Source: Primulina eburnea (lineage: Eukaryota > Streptophyta > Magnoliopsida > Lamiales > Gesneriaceae). From it: DNA of 64,000 nucleotides. Numbering within the stretch: position 1 is the first letter of the stretch; each line of letters opens with the position of its first letter. The position numbers and the translations under genes were made by a program. The stretch spans positions 36,748,682-36,812,681 of the forward strand of contig NC_133104.1 of the NCBI RefSeq assembly GCF_022965805.1. Direction: 5' to 3'. Positions 47,489 through 58,689 of the stretch are shown here, piece by piece. Under the pieces are notes generated by a model. It worked only from the letters and a program-made list of their open reading frames with translations. It did no database searches and was not told where the DNA came from.

Positions 47489-48200
47489 CGTGCTTACAAA
47501 ACACGGATGCTGCACTCATCCACCTCCTTGTTCTCTCCTTCACCATCTCCTTCACACATCTCCTTCTTCTTCCTTCCCTCTATTTTCTCACTCACCTTCG
47601 AAAATTCTCTCTTCCTCACTCTCTTTACCGGCCATAATTTATAAAAAAATTCACACCGAGTTTAGATCTAAAAAGCATTTAAGAAGAGTTATGTTTTGAT
47701 ACAACAAATTTGCAAAGAGCTCTGAACTTGGTTGACATGTATTTTGCGTCGGATATGCACCATTTTCACGCCACCTGTGACCATCGCACAACCGTGAACC
47801 GTCGTGCTTAGAGAGTCTTGAGCTCGTTTCTTGCCTTAGATCAAAGTTTACAGACTTTGTTAGGGTAAATTTTTGTATTGCTTCCAGTGAGTTTTGGCTT
47901 CATTTTTGTTTGATTTGTTATGAGTTGATATTGTGGTTGAAGCTTGTTTTTGTTGCTCTCAGCAAGATTCCGGCGATTAGGTTTGGTCGATTGTTCTAAA
48001 TTTCGTCTTTCATTTTTTGATTTAAACTAATTATACCTTGATTAAATGTTCGTGATTAAATTATTTATGATTATAAAAAGTCGTGTTATTAATGTTCATG
48101 TTATTTATTTGAGATGATTATTCCAAAAATATGTTAGAGGAATTATATTGGCAACACGTACATCATATTTGGCAACACGATATTCACTAGATTTTCTTGC

Positions 48201-50074
48201 TCATTTCTCATACTTCCGACATGCATAATCTGACCACAGCTGATTTTCCTGAACCATACGACCACCTCTTGTCAGAAGTTCAATGAAATATTGCACACAC
48301 CTCAGAAGTGTCAAGTGTACTATCGCAGATATAGGAAGTCTACTATCACTCTTGAACACACTATTTAAATATTCCGACATATTGGTTGTCATCACCCCAC
48401 GACGCCAACCACCGTCATGAGCCAAACTCCATTATTCTTTCGCAATTCCAGCCAAATATTTGTGTGCCAAAATGTTTTTTTTTCTTGATTGCATCCATTG
48501 TTGCTTCAAACTTGAAAATTTGATTCTTTGTGCTTGCCTCCCGAGCATAAATCTTTCAAATGCACGTATTTGAATTTAGCATTAAAATTTGAGCACACAT
48601 GTCTCAAACAAAAACGATGCACACATAAGGAGGTGAAAAATATGATAGATCTTCAGTTGATCGCACAATTCACTCATGCCTATCAAAAATTATGCACACA
48701 CCATTTTCACCACAAACGACATGTCGTCCTAGATTCTCCAAAAATCATTTCCAATAATCTGATGTTTCTTCATCCACAATAGCAAATGCTAGTGGTACAA
48801 CCTTGATTGTTCGCATCCAGAGTGACAGCAATTAACATTTTGTACTTGTATTTGGTATACAAGGTGTACCATCGACACTAATAATTTTTCGACAATGTCG
48901 AAACCCATCAATACACAGCCTGAATGCCCAGAAAACATAGCTCAGTGTCTTAATCATTTCAGTGTTGGATCTGAGATGCTTTCACTCCACAGCTGCTCCC
49001 GGATTATTTTTAGACAGAGCACACATATATTTTGGAAGTAATTGAACAGAGCTCTCCCATATACCATAAGAAATTTTCATGGCACGTTTCAAACTTCGCC
49101 AAGCCTTCGTATACGAGATTTGATATCCATATTTTTCTTTCACATTTTCAATTATATAATTAATCTCGTACGAAGGATCACAACGAACAACTCCCAACAA
49201 CGTATGTGCCACCATATCATTGTTCAAGTTCTGATAGTCTATACCAACATTGGTAGATATACATGTGTGAGGCCCGCCATATCTTTTTTTTTACAATAAC
49301 CAGTTTTGGCCTTTAAAGAAGCGCGTAGTCCCCATCGACAAATGAACGTAGAAGAATGATTTTTGCAATGTAATTTCCACTACTGCTTGTGCTATCCACG
49401 ACACGGTAGTAACGCCTGACAACTCTAACAGAATAATCCTTCACAGATGCAATGAGAACATTCTTATCTTTAAATAACATATTTACGCATAATTCATCTC
49501 TACCCGGATTATAATAGCTTGTTTGCATTCCAGAAGGTAAACCGACATAATCAGGAGGCTCTTACCCAAAAACTTTATTGAAAAATGATGGCATTTCAGA
49601 AGTGTTAGAAAGCAATGGTATTATTTGCCTCCGTAACGTCTCACGAGGTGGTTGCCGAGATGATGTCCCCTCATCAGGATTTGAATATGTATTTACATAT
49701 TCATCATCATTCACTTCTTCTTCTCCAGACTTGCTATATGATATATCGGGTTCAGTATCACTCCTAAAAATATCATCATTAATGGCCAGATCTAGACAAC
49801 GAGCCCTCATATCTAATATTGTATTCGACCAATAAATTCTAAAGCATCATCCGACATTGACTTGAATTTCATTCCAAGATGATCTCTCCATGAATGAATA
49901 TTTGGTTGACAACTTCAGAGTAAAATTCATTTGATCGATTACTGACATTTTATGCACAACTTCAACCAACTCCAACAAATTAATAGACCGTAATACCCGT
50001 ATCGTTCTAATACATGGAATAATATATTCGAATGATCCATTATCGATAACTACCGAAATATAAGAGTACATCAA
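48201..50074 (-). pseudogene. MuDR-type transposase remnant
   Basis: Read from 50074 leftwards: an N-terminal segment (LLELVEVVHK), an acidic linker, a MuDR-like DNA-binding domain (MLFKDKNVLIASVKDYSVRVVRRYYRVV, 49313-49528), the region YEINYIIENVKEKYGYQISYTKAWRS split by frames (48982-49227), a catalytic-domain stretch with 'SVDGT' (about 48885, first Asp) and a 'LDANNQ' block in another frame, then the C-terminal block MTTNMSEYLNSVFK (48201-48425). A TGA replaces a conserved Trp near 48750, and several frameshifts occur. It cannot encode a working enzyme. Confidence 0.85.
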
Positions 50075-50390
50075 TATTAGACATTTTGCCGAAGAAATTT
50101 GAGAGAAAATTTAAGCAAAATGCTCGAAAAAGATATATTTCAGAAAATATAATTTATTACTCATGGAAAAATCATCAGCGTTCGAAATATTTTATAGATT
50201 TTAATACACGTCTATAAAATTAAAAATATTGTATAATTTTCAGTGATTGATCCGACATATTTCAGAAATCACATGAAAATTTTGAAAAAGATTCAATTAT
50301 TGAAGGAAAAAACAAAATGAACGTACTTCATGTCGAATTTGTGTAATTGTTTAACGCAAAACAACAAAAACTAATTGAGTATTATTGAGC

Positions 50391-50550
50391 ATCCGTGCAT
50401 ACGAAGCACGGATTTGGTGAGGTGGAAGAGTATATGTGCTTCGTAAGCACGATTTTGGTGTGTTGGTGATCATCAGTGCTTAACAAGCACGGATTTGCTA
50501 AGGTGGTGGAGCATCCGTGCTTATGAAGCACGGATTTCATGAGGTGTTGA
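50391..50550. repeat. Four 40-bp hairpin repeats, MULE subterminal array
   Basis: Units begin near 50391, 50432, 50472 and 50512. Each carries an inverted word of the type CCGTGCTTA-tga-AGCACGG followed by 'ttt.gtgaggtgg'. They abut the right TIR. A related single unit in inverted orientation lies near 46980 and 47490. Confidence 0.85.
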
Positions 50551-50674
50551 GCCACGTAAAAGCATCTTTTGTTGTTGACAATGTTTTAAAGTATTTTTGA
50601 AATTTATTTTATTTTGAATTATTTTGAAATAATTTTTTATTTTGAAATTAATTAAAAAAAACCCCTAAATTTGA

Positions 50675-51023
50675 TATACGTTTTTAAATCAAAACATAAA
50701 TTTATCCTAATTTTTTATATTCAAAAAACTTTATTTAAATTCTCTAAAACAATAAAAATGACAAAAATACTTTTATATTTGTTGTGTTTAAGTGATTGAT
50801 TTACCTGAGCCAGAAATGGTATTAGAACCAAGGTAAAAATATTTCAAACATACAAAAATATTATTATTGTGTAACTAAAAGGTTGAGGAATATGATTTTC
50901 TCAAATAATATAGATCTGAACACATGTTCGAAATTAATTATTTACAGGATTTTATTCCAATAATTTGGAATATTTGAAACAAGAAGATTTAATCAATATT
51001 AGATATCAGGAGCAAAGTGGGAC
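50675..51023. other. Spacer between MULE and copia LTR
   Basis: AT-rich, no gene. It contains TGGTATTAGAACCAAGG (about 50819), resembling a retroelement primer site, and 'ggagcaaagtggga' just before the LTR. Their significance is unclear. Confidence 0.35.
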
Positions 51024-51714
51024 TGTTAGGATCGTTTTATTGGATGGAAAGTGTTTAGAAAGGGGTTGAATAAACACTTGGAGATTATGAAATCTTTTTG
51101 TAGTAAAGTATCAGTTTGGTGACAAAATAATACAGGAATCTTGTCGGTCAATAACAATCTGTTTAACTGATAACAGTTGCGGAAAAAAAATTGATTGAAA
51201 GATAGAATAACTAACTGAAATAATAACACACAGAGATTTATGGATGTTCGGAGATTTAAATACTCATACGTTATCCCTTCTATCACAAGGATAGAATATG
51301 CACTAAAAGACTTTGATCGATACAAAAATTGTACAGAACCACTCCAGCTTGGACTTAACACTGCCAAAATTGAAACTCTTAGTTAACAATAATTTTCACA
51401 GTTCTACGACTGATCTTAGCACAACTGATCTAGTTAAAGATCGAATGTAATACAAAATAGCTTGTGCTAGTTAGCTCAAAAGGTAGCCTCAACTGCTACA
51501 AATGAATCTTATAAGCATGAGCTTTGGACGATCCGAAGTGGGTTCGGTGGATCCGATCATGAGGTGTCAAGAGTTGATCGACACGTCAGTTTACATGCAA
51601 GTTCGGATGATCCGAAGTGTAAGTTCGGTGGATCCGATCATGAGGTGTCAAGAGCCGATGGACACGTAGGAGTTCGGACGTTCCGAAGTGTGTTCGGTGG
51701 ATCCGAACATAGCC

Positions 51715-51723
51715 TATAAATAG
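51715..51723 (+). promoter_or_regulatory. TATA box of the Ty3 LTR
   Basis: TATAAATAG sits about 180 bases into the LTR, just after three palindromic 'ttcggatgatccgaa'-type repeats. That is a normal U3/R arrangement. Confidence 0.65.
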
Positions 51724-52825
51724 TGCTCGGAATTCCTCATTTTGGATTGCAAATTCTTGAAGTTGTGTCTCCTAGTTGAGAGGTTTGGAAGGTTTCTAGG
51801 GTTAGTTGTTGGTCGAGCGATAGCCAAGAGCTGCCAGGATTGGTAGCGTAGCGACGCCTGAGTTACGAGGCAATCGACATCAAAGGGCTGTCGACGGACG
51901 AAGGTAAACCCTAAACCTTTGGTAGTACTGGTTTTGCTAGTCTAGCATGGTAGTATTGTTCATTGGGTATGCTTTTGATGCGTAGGCTTGTTCTAGACCT
52001 GATTAGCGGTGTTGCGTAAGGCTAGGCTTGCTGTGATAGAGGTACGAAAGTACTATCCGAGATATCCTGGTCGAGTATACATTCTTATATGTGTTGCATG
52101 ATTATGTGGTGCATTGATATATGTCATATGATGCATGCTATTATGTCACGCTTTATGATGCATGCTGCATTTCATGTTGAGCCGTATCTCCTTCGAGATA
52201 GCCTTTACTGTTGAGCTGTATCTCTTTCGAGATAAGCTATATCTTGTGGGGCCGCTCAGCCCTGTCTTGTCTTGTGGACGCATGGACACCGAGAGTACAC
52301 AGTGGCCGACGGGTCGGGAGGGCTTCGGTGATCCGGGACATTTTTGGTCCACGTCTGTTCTTGTAGTGGATGCAGTGACCCAGAGGAGTACCGCGCGGCA
52401 CTATCCACTTGGCGCCTCTAGACTGAGCATTTTGAGATCCTTTGTTACTCCTGTTTCTTGACCTACCCTGGTATCATATCATAGCATGTGCATTTCATAT
52501 AGGTTTGTATACTCATGCTTTTGTACTGGGCGTTCTTATCGCTCACGTCCTCGGTTTTGTTTATCTTGGACACCCCATTCCCACGGGGCAGGCCTCAGGT
52601 TGGAGCAGGAGGAGGACAGTGAGTAGCTGGTTGGTTTAGTTTTCAGTACTATTCTATTCGATATGGTTGTACCGAATATTTTTGAGTTGTTCTGATTTCG
52701 ATTGGGTTGTATAACTATTTGTCGTTGGCCATATTTCCGCTGTTATCTCTGATTATTATTAATTAAGTTAATTGCATGCTTAGTTCTTGATTAGTAGGTG
52801 ATTCTGGAACGGGTCACTACATTTA

Positions 52826-52837
52826 TGGTATCAGAGC
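52826..52837 (+). other. Ty3 primer binding site, tRNA-Met type
   Basis: TGGTATCAGAGC four bases after the LTR end CA. It is complementary to the 3' end of initiator tRNA-Met, the usual primer for plant chromoviruses and many copia elements. Confidence 0.88.
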
Positions 52838-52918
52838 ATGCTTACGAATTTGGGATATAGATTTCTGTTTTGGGATTTTCGTTGACCATTTTACCATTTT
52901 CCCCATTCTCTTGTAGCG

Positions 52919-53617
52919 ATGGCTGACCACTTTGGTGATGAGAGTAGTCAGGGAAGTGTAGGTCGTTGGGGTGACCAGGACGATCGTAGGCGTCATCGTG
53001 AACATCGTCATCGTCGGGATGGTCCTAGGCGTTTTGATTTGCACCGTTTCATTCAGATGGGGCCTAAGCCTTTAGTCGGCGGTGAGACTCCCGATGATGC
53101 TGAGGATTGGTTAGAGCGCATGGAGAGCTGTTTCCGTGCATTCCAGTGCACCGAGGAGCAGAAGATAGAGACCCTTAGTTTTATTCTCGAGGGCCGTGCG
53201 CGCAAGTGGTGGCGATCGACTTCTGCGCCGATAGTCCAGTCTCAGGGTAGGGTGACTTGGGCCGATTTCCGTGCAGCTTTCATGCAGCTGTATTTTCCTC
53301 CAGCCCTGCGCCAGGCAAAGACGATTGAGCTCTTGAATCTTAAGTAGGGGAGTATGTCTGTTGATGAATATCAGCAGAAGTTCTTCGAGTTGTTACCCTT
53401 TGCCCCTCATATCAGTGGCAGTTCTGAGGCCAAGTATGACCATTTCCTTCAGGGTCTTAACCAGGAGATTTTTGATCGAGTCACTGTCTGTGATAATCCT
53501 ACTTCTTATGATGGGTTAGTGAACCGGTGTCGCCAGGCAGAGATCAGTCTCCAGCGTGGTAGGGCTATTCTTTCTTCTAGACCTCCGAGCACTTTGAGCC
53601 CTCGATCTCAGTCTTAA
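52919..53617 (+). pseudogene. Ty3 gag with one in-frame stop
   Basis: ATG 52919 follows the PBS and leader. One frame runs 232 codons with a single TAG at 53345-53347, where related proteins have Gln before a GSMSVDEY-type block. It contains the retrotransposon gag core (AEDWLERMESCFRAF, ARKWWRS, ADFRAAFMQLYFPPALRQAK, YDHFLQGLNQEI). The zinc knuckle and everything after it are missing because the element ends at 53633. Confidence 0.9.
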
Positions 53618-54344
53618 CCAGGAGATTTTTATACTTTGAGTATGAATAAATCTCAGCAGAGTAACAACAAGGTTTTTTAAAGTAGTTCGTGTATATATTT
53701 CTCGACTGCTCTTCTCGCCTATTTATAGGCTTCTCTTTCAACGGTAACAATAAATAATATTTGAATCTTTATATCCGTTGATTGCCACGTCAATATTCTT
53801 CTGACATTCGTATACTGTAGACTCTGAAATTCGGCGTTCCACTACGAGTTGCAGTCTTCTTTGTACTACTGTCGGTTGAACGGTTGAATATCATTTTCAA
53901 CTGATGACATGTACAGCTGAATGATCAGCAATAGCTGATAAGCTCACAACTGAATGAATCAACTGATCAGTTTCCAACTGATCAGTCAGTTGTCTTTGAA
54001 AGTCCATTTAAGCTGAACTGATCAGTTTCCAACTGATCAGTCAGTCGTAGATTCAGTTCAGTTGGTATCAGTTGCCTTTAATAGTTTGCGCTACTCTTCA
54101 GGTAGGCAAAATGTCAGTTGAATTGTGTAGTTATATTTCTTGATCAGTTAGTCTGACAAATAGTTTGTCAAACAACCGAAATTATGTTTCCAACAATTTT
54201 TCCCTTTTTGGTGTTTGACAAAACTTGTAAAGTATGAACTGATCAACTGAACTAAATAAAAGTTCTTCAAATTCATTGTAGATAAAATAATTTTTTAGTG
54301 TACAGATTCGTACAAAAAAAAATCCCTTGTCTTCTTCTGATCTA

Positions 54345-55107
54345 CTAGTCTTTCATCAATATATCTGCTTCCCTCTTTTTGTCAATCACCTCAACTCTTC
54401 GAGATAAGATGCGAACATAAGCTGCAATATCTTTGACTGCATTCAGCACAAATTCTTGCAGTAATTCAATCTTTTTTGTGACAGTACTTTGCAAAGAATC
54501 AAAGCGTTTTCCGACTAATTGCTGAGTTTGGAAATGAGATTCAGTCGACAGTCTGTCTTTCTTGATTTCGTTCATCTGAGTATAGAGAGAATTGACATGC
54601 TGAGTGAGCTGAGCTAGTTTGCTTGATGTAATCATGATTAGAATTTAGCTTTAATGAATGTGCAAGCAGAGTCGACTGAATTGCAGAGATTGCATTCGTC
54701 ATGTTGTTGAGATTGTGTTGAACAGTGTGAATTTCTTCACACAAAGCTTATGAATCATAAATTCGAGGAGAGATAACTCTGGAGGATTCTGGACTATGCA
54801 CCCTTTGTTGTTGAGTAAACACGATCATGGTGCCTTCAGTTGTTTCAGTTATGTGCTCCGGTAATTCTGAAATAGTTTCAGTTGCTCGCTCTTGTTGAAG
54901 TTGGGGAGTAGAAGAGACAAGATGAAGATCCAAGGTAGAATATGGTTCTTCAGTTTGATGAGCAACTGGTTCTTCAGTTGGTTGAATTATTGTTTCTTCA
55001 GTTGGTTGAGAAACTGGTTGTACAGTCGGCACTCCTTCAACTGTAACTGAGTGCAGTTGAGCTTCTGTAGTTGGTTCAAAAACCACATGCTCAGTCACTG
55101 GTTCGAC
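54345..55107 (-). pseudogene. C-terminal part of the copia second ORF
   Basis: Minus strand. 55107-54748 encodes a Thr/Glu/Pro-rich segment with repeated Q-P-T-E-E-P units. 54744-54345 encodes a coiled-coil-like segment (TQHVNSLYTQMNEIKK, FDSLQSTVTKKIELLQEF). A frame change separates the two. A low-complexity part then a coiled coil fits the extra ORF of Sirevirus-like elements, whose function is unknown. Confidence 0.55.
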
Positions 55108-55863
55108 AGTTTCACTAAAAGACTTTGATCGAATACAAACATTGTACTGACCCACTTCAGTTTGGACTTAACACTGCCAAAACTGAAACTCTTAGTTCAC
55201 AATAACTTTTACAGTGCGTGACTGAATATAACACAATTGAATGAATTTAACAAAGATTTCAAAGTGCTAACACGCTCGTAAATATAGCTTTGACTGCTAC
55301 TGATATATATGATAAGAGTGAGATCTTGATATTCGAATACGAGTGTTGATTTTAGCAGAGTAACAACAAGTTTGAATAGAATAATAGTTCGAGTTGTTAT
55401 TCTCAGCTGCCTTCTACACCTATTTATAGGCTTCCCTCTCAACGATAATATTAAATAACATTTGAATCTTTATATCCGTTGATTGCCACGTCAATATTCT
55501 CTGACATTCGTACACTGCAATATCTGAAATGCGGCGTTCCACTACTAGTTGCAGTCTATTGTAATATTTGTCGGTTTTCTTTCTCAACCGATGGCGTGTA
55601 CAAATAAGAGATCAGCTGAAAGATACTTTGCTGGAAAACTCATAACTGATTGTTTCAACTGATCAGTTGAGAACTAATCAGTCAGTTAGATTATGCTTCA
55701 ACAGATCAGACGTGGATAAGATTTAGCTGGTACGCATTAATCTTCAGCTAATGACAAGTATCAGTTGTAAGATTTTAGTCAGTTATGCTCGTTTGCCTTT
55801 GATCAGTTATTCCAATAAGTTCGATGCTTAGTTTGTCAAATCACTGAAATTTAGTTTCCAACA
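55108..55863 (-). repeat. Truncated second copia LTR inside the second ORF
   Basis: Aligns with 51326-54195 minus the Ty3 insert (shared 'actaaaagactttgatcg', 'cacgtcaatattct', 'ggcgttccacta', 'agtttccaaca'). It lacks the first 300 bp of the LTR, and the ORF continues on both sides. The two copies differ clearly, so they are not a young LTR pair. Confidence 0.8.
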
Positions 55864-55983
55864 ACTGCCTTTTGAGAAGAAGTAGCAGCAAAGATCAAAG
55901 AAATATTTCTTCTTTTCCAGAAATTGAGCAACGGTTGATGCCTTAACTACTTTCATAACTACATTTTCTAAGTGAATGAACCT

Positions 55984-57364
55984 TCACAGTTTAGACTTTT
56001 TCTGAAGGTCTTTGACGAAAATCCGAGTCCTGAATTTGACCCATTCATCAAAAATCTGGAGTTTTTCTTCTGAAAACTCATTGACCTCTTGCCAAATGAG
56101 ATCAATGTGAGTTTGAATGACATTTTTTGGTCCGGGCTCTTCTTGCATTATTCCTTTGCCCATTGGATCAGTCAGAATATGAGAAATGCTCAATCATGAG
56201 GTAGTTGCATCAATGCCTTCTCTGAGCACCACCCTTTTGGTCTGACAAACAGTAGAGGAGTGTAGCTAGAGATAGTGATTATTGGAGCTTTGACTACATC
56301 AAGTCTTGTCCTACACTAGATTCAATGACTTTCTTCTTTGGTAGAATGAGAGATAGAGGCAACTGATCCTCAGTTGAGGATTCAGCTCGAACTGCTTTCA
56401 GAGGAACAACCTTGATTGGTTGTTGAGCTACTGATTCCATCAATATTTTAGTTTGTATGGCTCCAACTGTAGCAGCAGGTTTGGTCTTCAATGTCCTTGG
56501 TTTCTTGAGGGCTTTTGGAGACGGGGACCTCTCAGAATCAAATTCAATGACAATCAACTTGCGCTTGATTGTCTTCTTCTTTTGGACTGATTTGGGAGGT
56601 TTTTGAGTTCCAATCTCCTTCTTGATTTTCAGAAATTATTCAGGGGACATTTCCAACTTTTTCTTTGGTGGCTGAACATTTTTCGCGTTGAAGATTTTCA
56701 GTTTGGATGATCTCTGTGAATCATCAGCCACTAGCCCCTTGACTTTCATCAAATAGCTTAACTGCACGGCAAAACCCTTGGACTGATTGGTCGACTGAAA
56801 CATATTCCTCAAAGTATTGAAGATTATGTTCTTCCAGTTCACCTTTAGACCAGCCATAATAACAGTCATGGCTTGAAACTTTTCCAAAGTCAGTGCAGCA
56901 AAGGATCCAGCCTTTGCCAATAGCCCCTTTGCTACTATATCTGCCAGCAGCTTGCACTTTTGGTTTCAGTTCCTTTTTGGGATCTGAAAACCTTGATTTT
57001 ACGACCATCAGCTGAGAGTAGAGTTTGCATTTCCTCAATATCAGATGATTTAACTTCAGTGAGATTAGCTAGCCCATCAGTAGGCAGATGAAAAATATTG
57101 CAAAAGAATTCTTCCTCGATGAGCAACAACTGACCATTCACAGTAGTCTTGATGTTTCCGTTCTGATCGACAAACCCATTTGCATAGATATCCTGAATCT
57201 CTTTGGGATAGATTTCTTGGGAAGATAATCCCAAGAATGATTTTAAACCAGCTGCTTCCGGTTTCAGAAAGACATTCTTGAGCTCCTTCGTCTTTCACAG
57301 TGAAGATAGAGTCAAAATCAATAGCCATCGCGTTCATTATGTGAGCAGGAATCTGGTTGGCCAT
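55984..57364 (-). pseudogene. N-terminal part of the copia second ORF
   Basis: Likely start ATG 57364 (MANQIPAHIMNAMAIDFDSI). The frame is open upstream to 57505, but similar proteins I remember start at MANQIP. It continues in three frames (57077-57505, 56935-57234, 56636-57038), then a Lys/Pro-rich segment (56294-56557) and 55984-56193. No enzyme motif is visible. I recall such proteins as abundant in Dorcoceras; not checked. Frameshifts make this copy non-functional. Confidence 0.6.
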
Positions 57365-57892
57365 TTGAATAATCTCGAAGTTCTGTGAAAGAGTATTCTG
57401 GGAGTAAAAATTTGCTCTGAATGCTTGAATGTGCGCGTAAGAAGAAAAACTGAAATGAAGCGGGGTAAAGTACTTATGTAAATTACTATTCAAATTATGG
57501 GACACGTATTAGTGCAGAAAATTTGAATTAAAAATGTGTGTACGTGTGGTAAAAGCGTGTGTAAAAATACATGAATTATATGGGTCCACGTAACAAAATA
57601 CTATTGATTTAAAGACAACAATTAATGCTTCGATAACCAATCACATCATTAGATTTGGAATACAATACGATTAATCAGTTATCAGCTGATCGATCAGTTG
57701 TGAGACTGAATTATTTCATATGACAATTCACTAACTATTGTCTTCTCAGTTAACCTCTTAAAATCGATATTCTCCCTAAATAAATGCATATTTAAAATTT
57801 GAAAAACTGAACAACTGATAGAATGATGTAAGCTTCAGAAGATGAAATGGCGAGGGAATTGATTACGTCCTTTCAGTTGCTTTGAACCTGGG

Positions 57893-57903
57893 TTATAAAT
57901 AAG
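57893..57903 (+). promoter_or_regulatory. Possible TATA box for the plus-strand ORF
   Basis: TTATAAATAAG lies 53 bases before ATG 57956, in a 590-bp region between two oppositely oriented ORFs. The position is typical for a plant core promoter; activity is inferred only. Confidence 0.45.
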
Positions 57904-57955
57904 AATAACATAGTTAGTCTTAACACATTAGCACATAAACATTTCAAGAGATATA

Positions 57956-58249
57956 ATGACAGGTTCAAGCAGTTCGAAGGTTCCAGATATGGCCGATGAA
58001 TTCATGGATGCATCTCTGGAAGCAAGAAAGATTGCTATGGAAGATAAAGTCTTCCACAAGATTCTCCGTTTCTGGCAAAAGCTACAAGAATTCCAGTCCC
58101 TTCAACAGGGAGGGGCAGTTGTCACTCCCAAACGGGTGACAAAAATGAAGAAATATCGGCGGCGGCGCCTGCACGTTGCTGATGAGGTGGACATCTTCAC
58201 GGATGAAGGTGTCTACCTACTGATGCTTATTAAAACTGATGCTTATTAA
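57956..58249 (+). CDS. 97-aa ORF of unknown function, opposite to the copia element
   Basis: Unrecognised. Starts MTGSSSSKVPDMADEF. An acidic/helical part follows (ASLEARKIAMEDKVFHKILRFWQKLQEFQ), then a very basic cluster (KKYRRRRLHVA) and a short end. Gene-like context: a TATA-like box 53 bases upstream, no upstream ATG after it, and AATAAA at 58383 about 130 bases after the stop. It points away from the second ORF, which begins 590 bases to the left on the other strand. It could be an antisense ORF carried by this retroelement family, a captured gene piece, or chance. A 12-base repeat (ctgatgcttatt) at the stop suggests a local duplication at its end. Confidence 0.4.
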   Translation: MTGSSSSKVPDMADEFMDASLEARKIAMEDKVFHKILRFWQKLQEFQSLQQGGAVVTPKRVTKMKKYRRRRLHVADEVDIFTDEGVYLLMLIKTDAY

Positions 58250-58689
58250 ATAGAGGAGGACTCTGAAACACATTGCTATTTCAGAGGGCTTCTTGAAGAC
58301 TTCCACAGGGGACATCACTCGTTGGTTGACCTTGTGGAGGTCTGCTGTCAAGAATGAAATCATCAATGTACGCTCCGTTTATAATAAATGAAATGTTTAT
58401 CTATTTTATCATTGTCTCTTTACTTTCTGCAAACAAACTAATATCAGTTGATAAATATATAACAAACTTAATACGGCAAAATATAGGAGACTAACTGACA
58501 TCAGTTGAGAAATGGTTAATGAACTGAACATTGTAACTGATAAATGTTCAACTAACATCAGTTGATAAGCTCAAACTGATAAATGACGTACTGATTGAAC
58601 CGGTTGTTGGCAAAGCGGCAATAAAACTGATTAAGATAAATCAATTAAACCAAGTATATTGTGAAAGTGAGAAAACATAGTCTCTTGCT
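58250..58689. other. Copia internal spacer with 'aactgatatcagttg' words
   Basis: After the small ORF there is AT-rich non-coding sequence with repeated 'ctgata/tcagttg' words on both strands, like those in the LTR. No gene seen beyond possible 3' UTR of the preceding ORF. Confidence 0.5.

Larger units (their letters stand above)
46865..50665 (-). mobile_element. Mutator-like element (MULE) with long TIRs
   Basis: 9-bp target duplication TAAATTTGA at 46856-46864 and 50666-50674. The inverted repeats are about 105 bp and nearly 90% alike by eye (GGGTTTTTTTGA... and GGGGTTTTTTTTAA...). The transposase is on the minus strand but decayed. Subterminal hairpin repeats occur on the right side, and one unit on the left is interrupted by a hAT MITE. 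The element lies directly upstream of the BSL promoter. Confidence 0.93.
51537..53633 (+). mobile_element. Truncated Ty3 element inserted in the copia LTR
   Basis: Plus orientation: 5' LTR up to 52821 (ends CACTACA), PBS, then gag, ending abruptly after gag without pol or 3' LTR. CTTTG occurs on both sides (51532-51536, 53634-53638). The LTR has a TATAAATAG box at 51715-51723 and three upstream repeats of about 68 bp ('gatccgaagtg..ttcggtggatccga'). Confidence 0.8.
51024..54195 (-). repeat. Copia 3' LTR interrupted by a Ty3 fragment
   Basis: TGTTAGGATC... to ...GTTTCCAACA. The parts 51024-51536 and 53634-54195 together form an LTR of about 1.07 kb. Identity follows from a second, diverged copy at 55108-55863, which aligns across the insertion point. 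Two more lines of support are the PPT to its right and the recurrent 'aactgatcagtt' words. Confidence 0.82.

Noticed and set aside
50819..51023. Primer-site-like TGGTATTAGAACC and a purine run before the LTR at 51024, suggesting a short plus-strand element
   Set aside because: The LTR orientation is fixed as minus by the PPT and ORFs to its right, and no left LTR precedes the primer-like word. Kept only as a note in the spacer.
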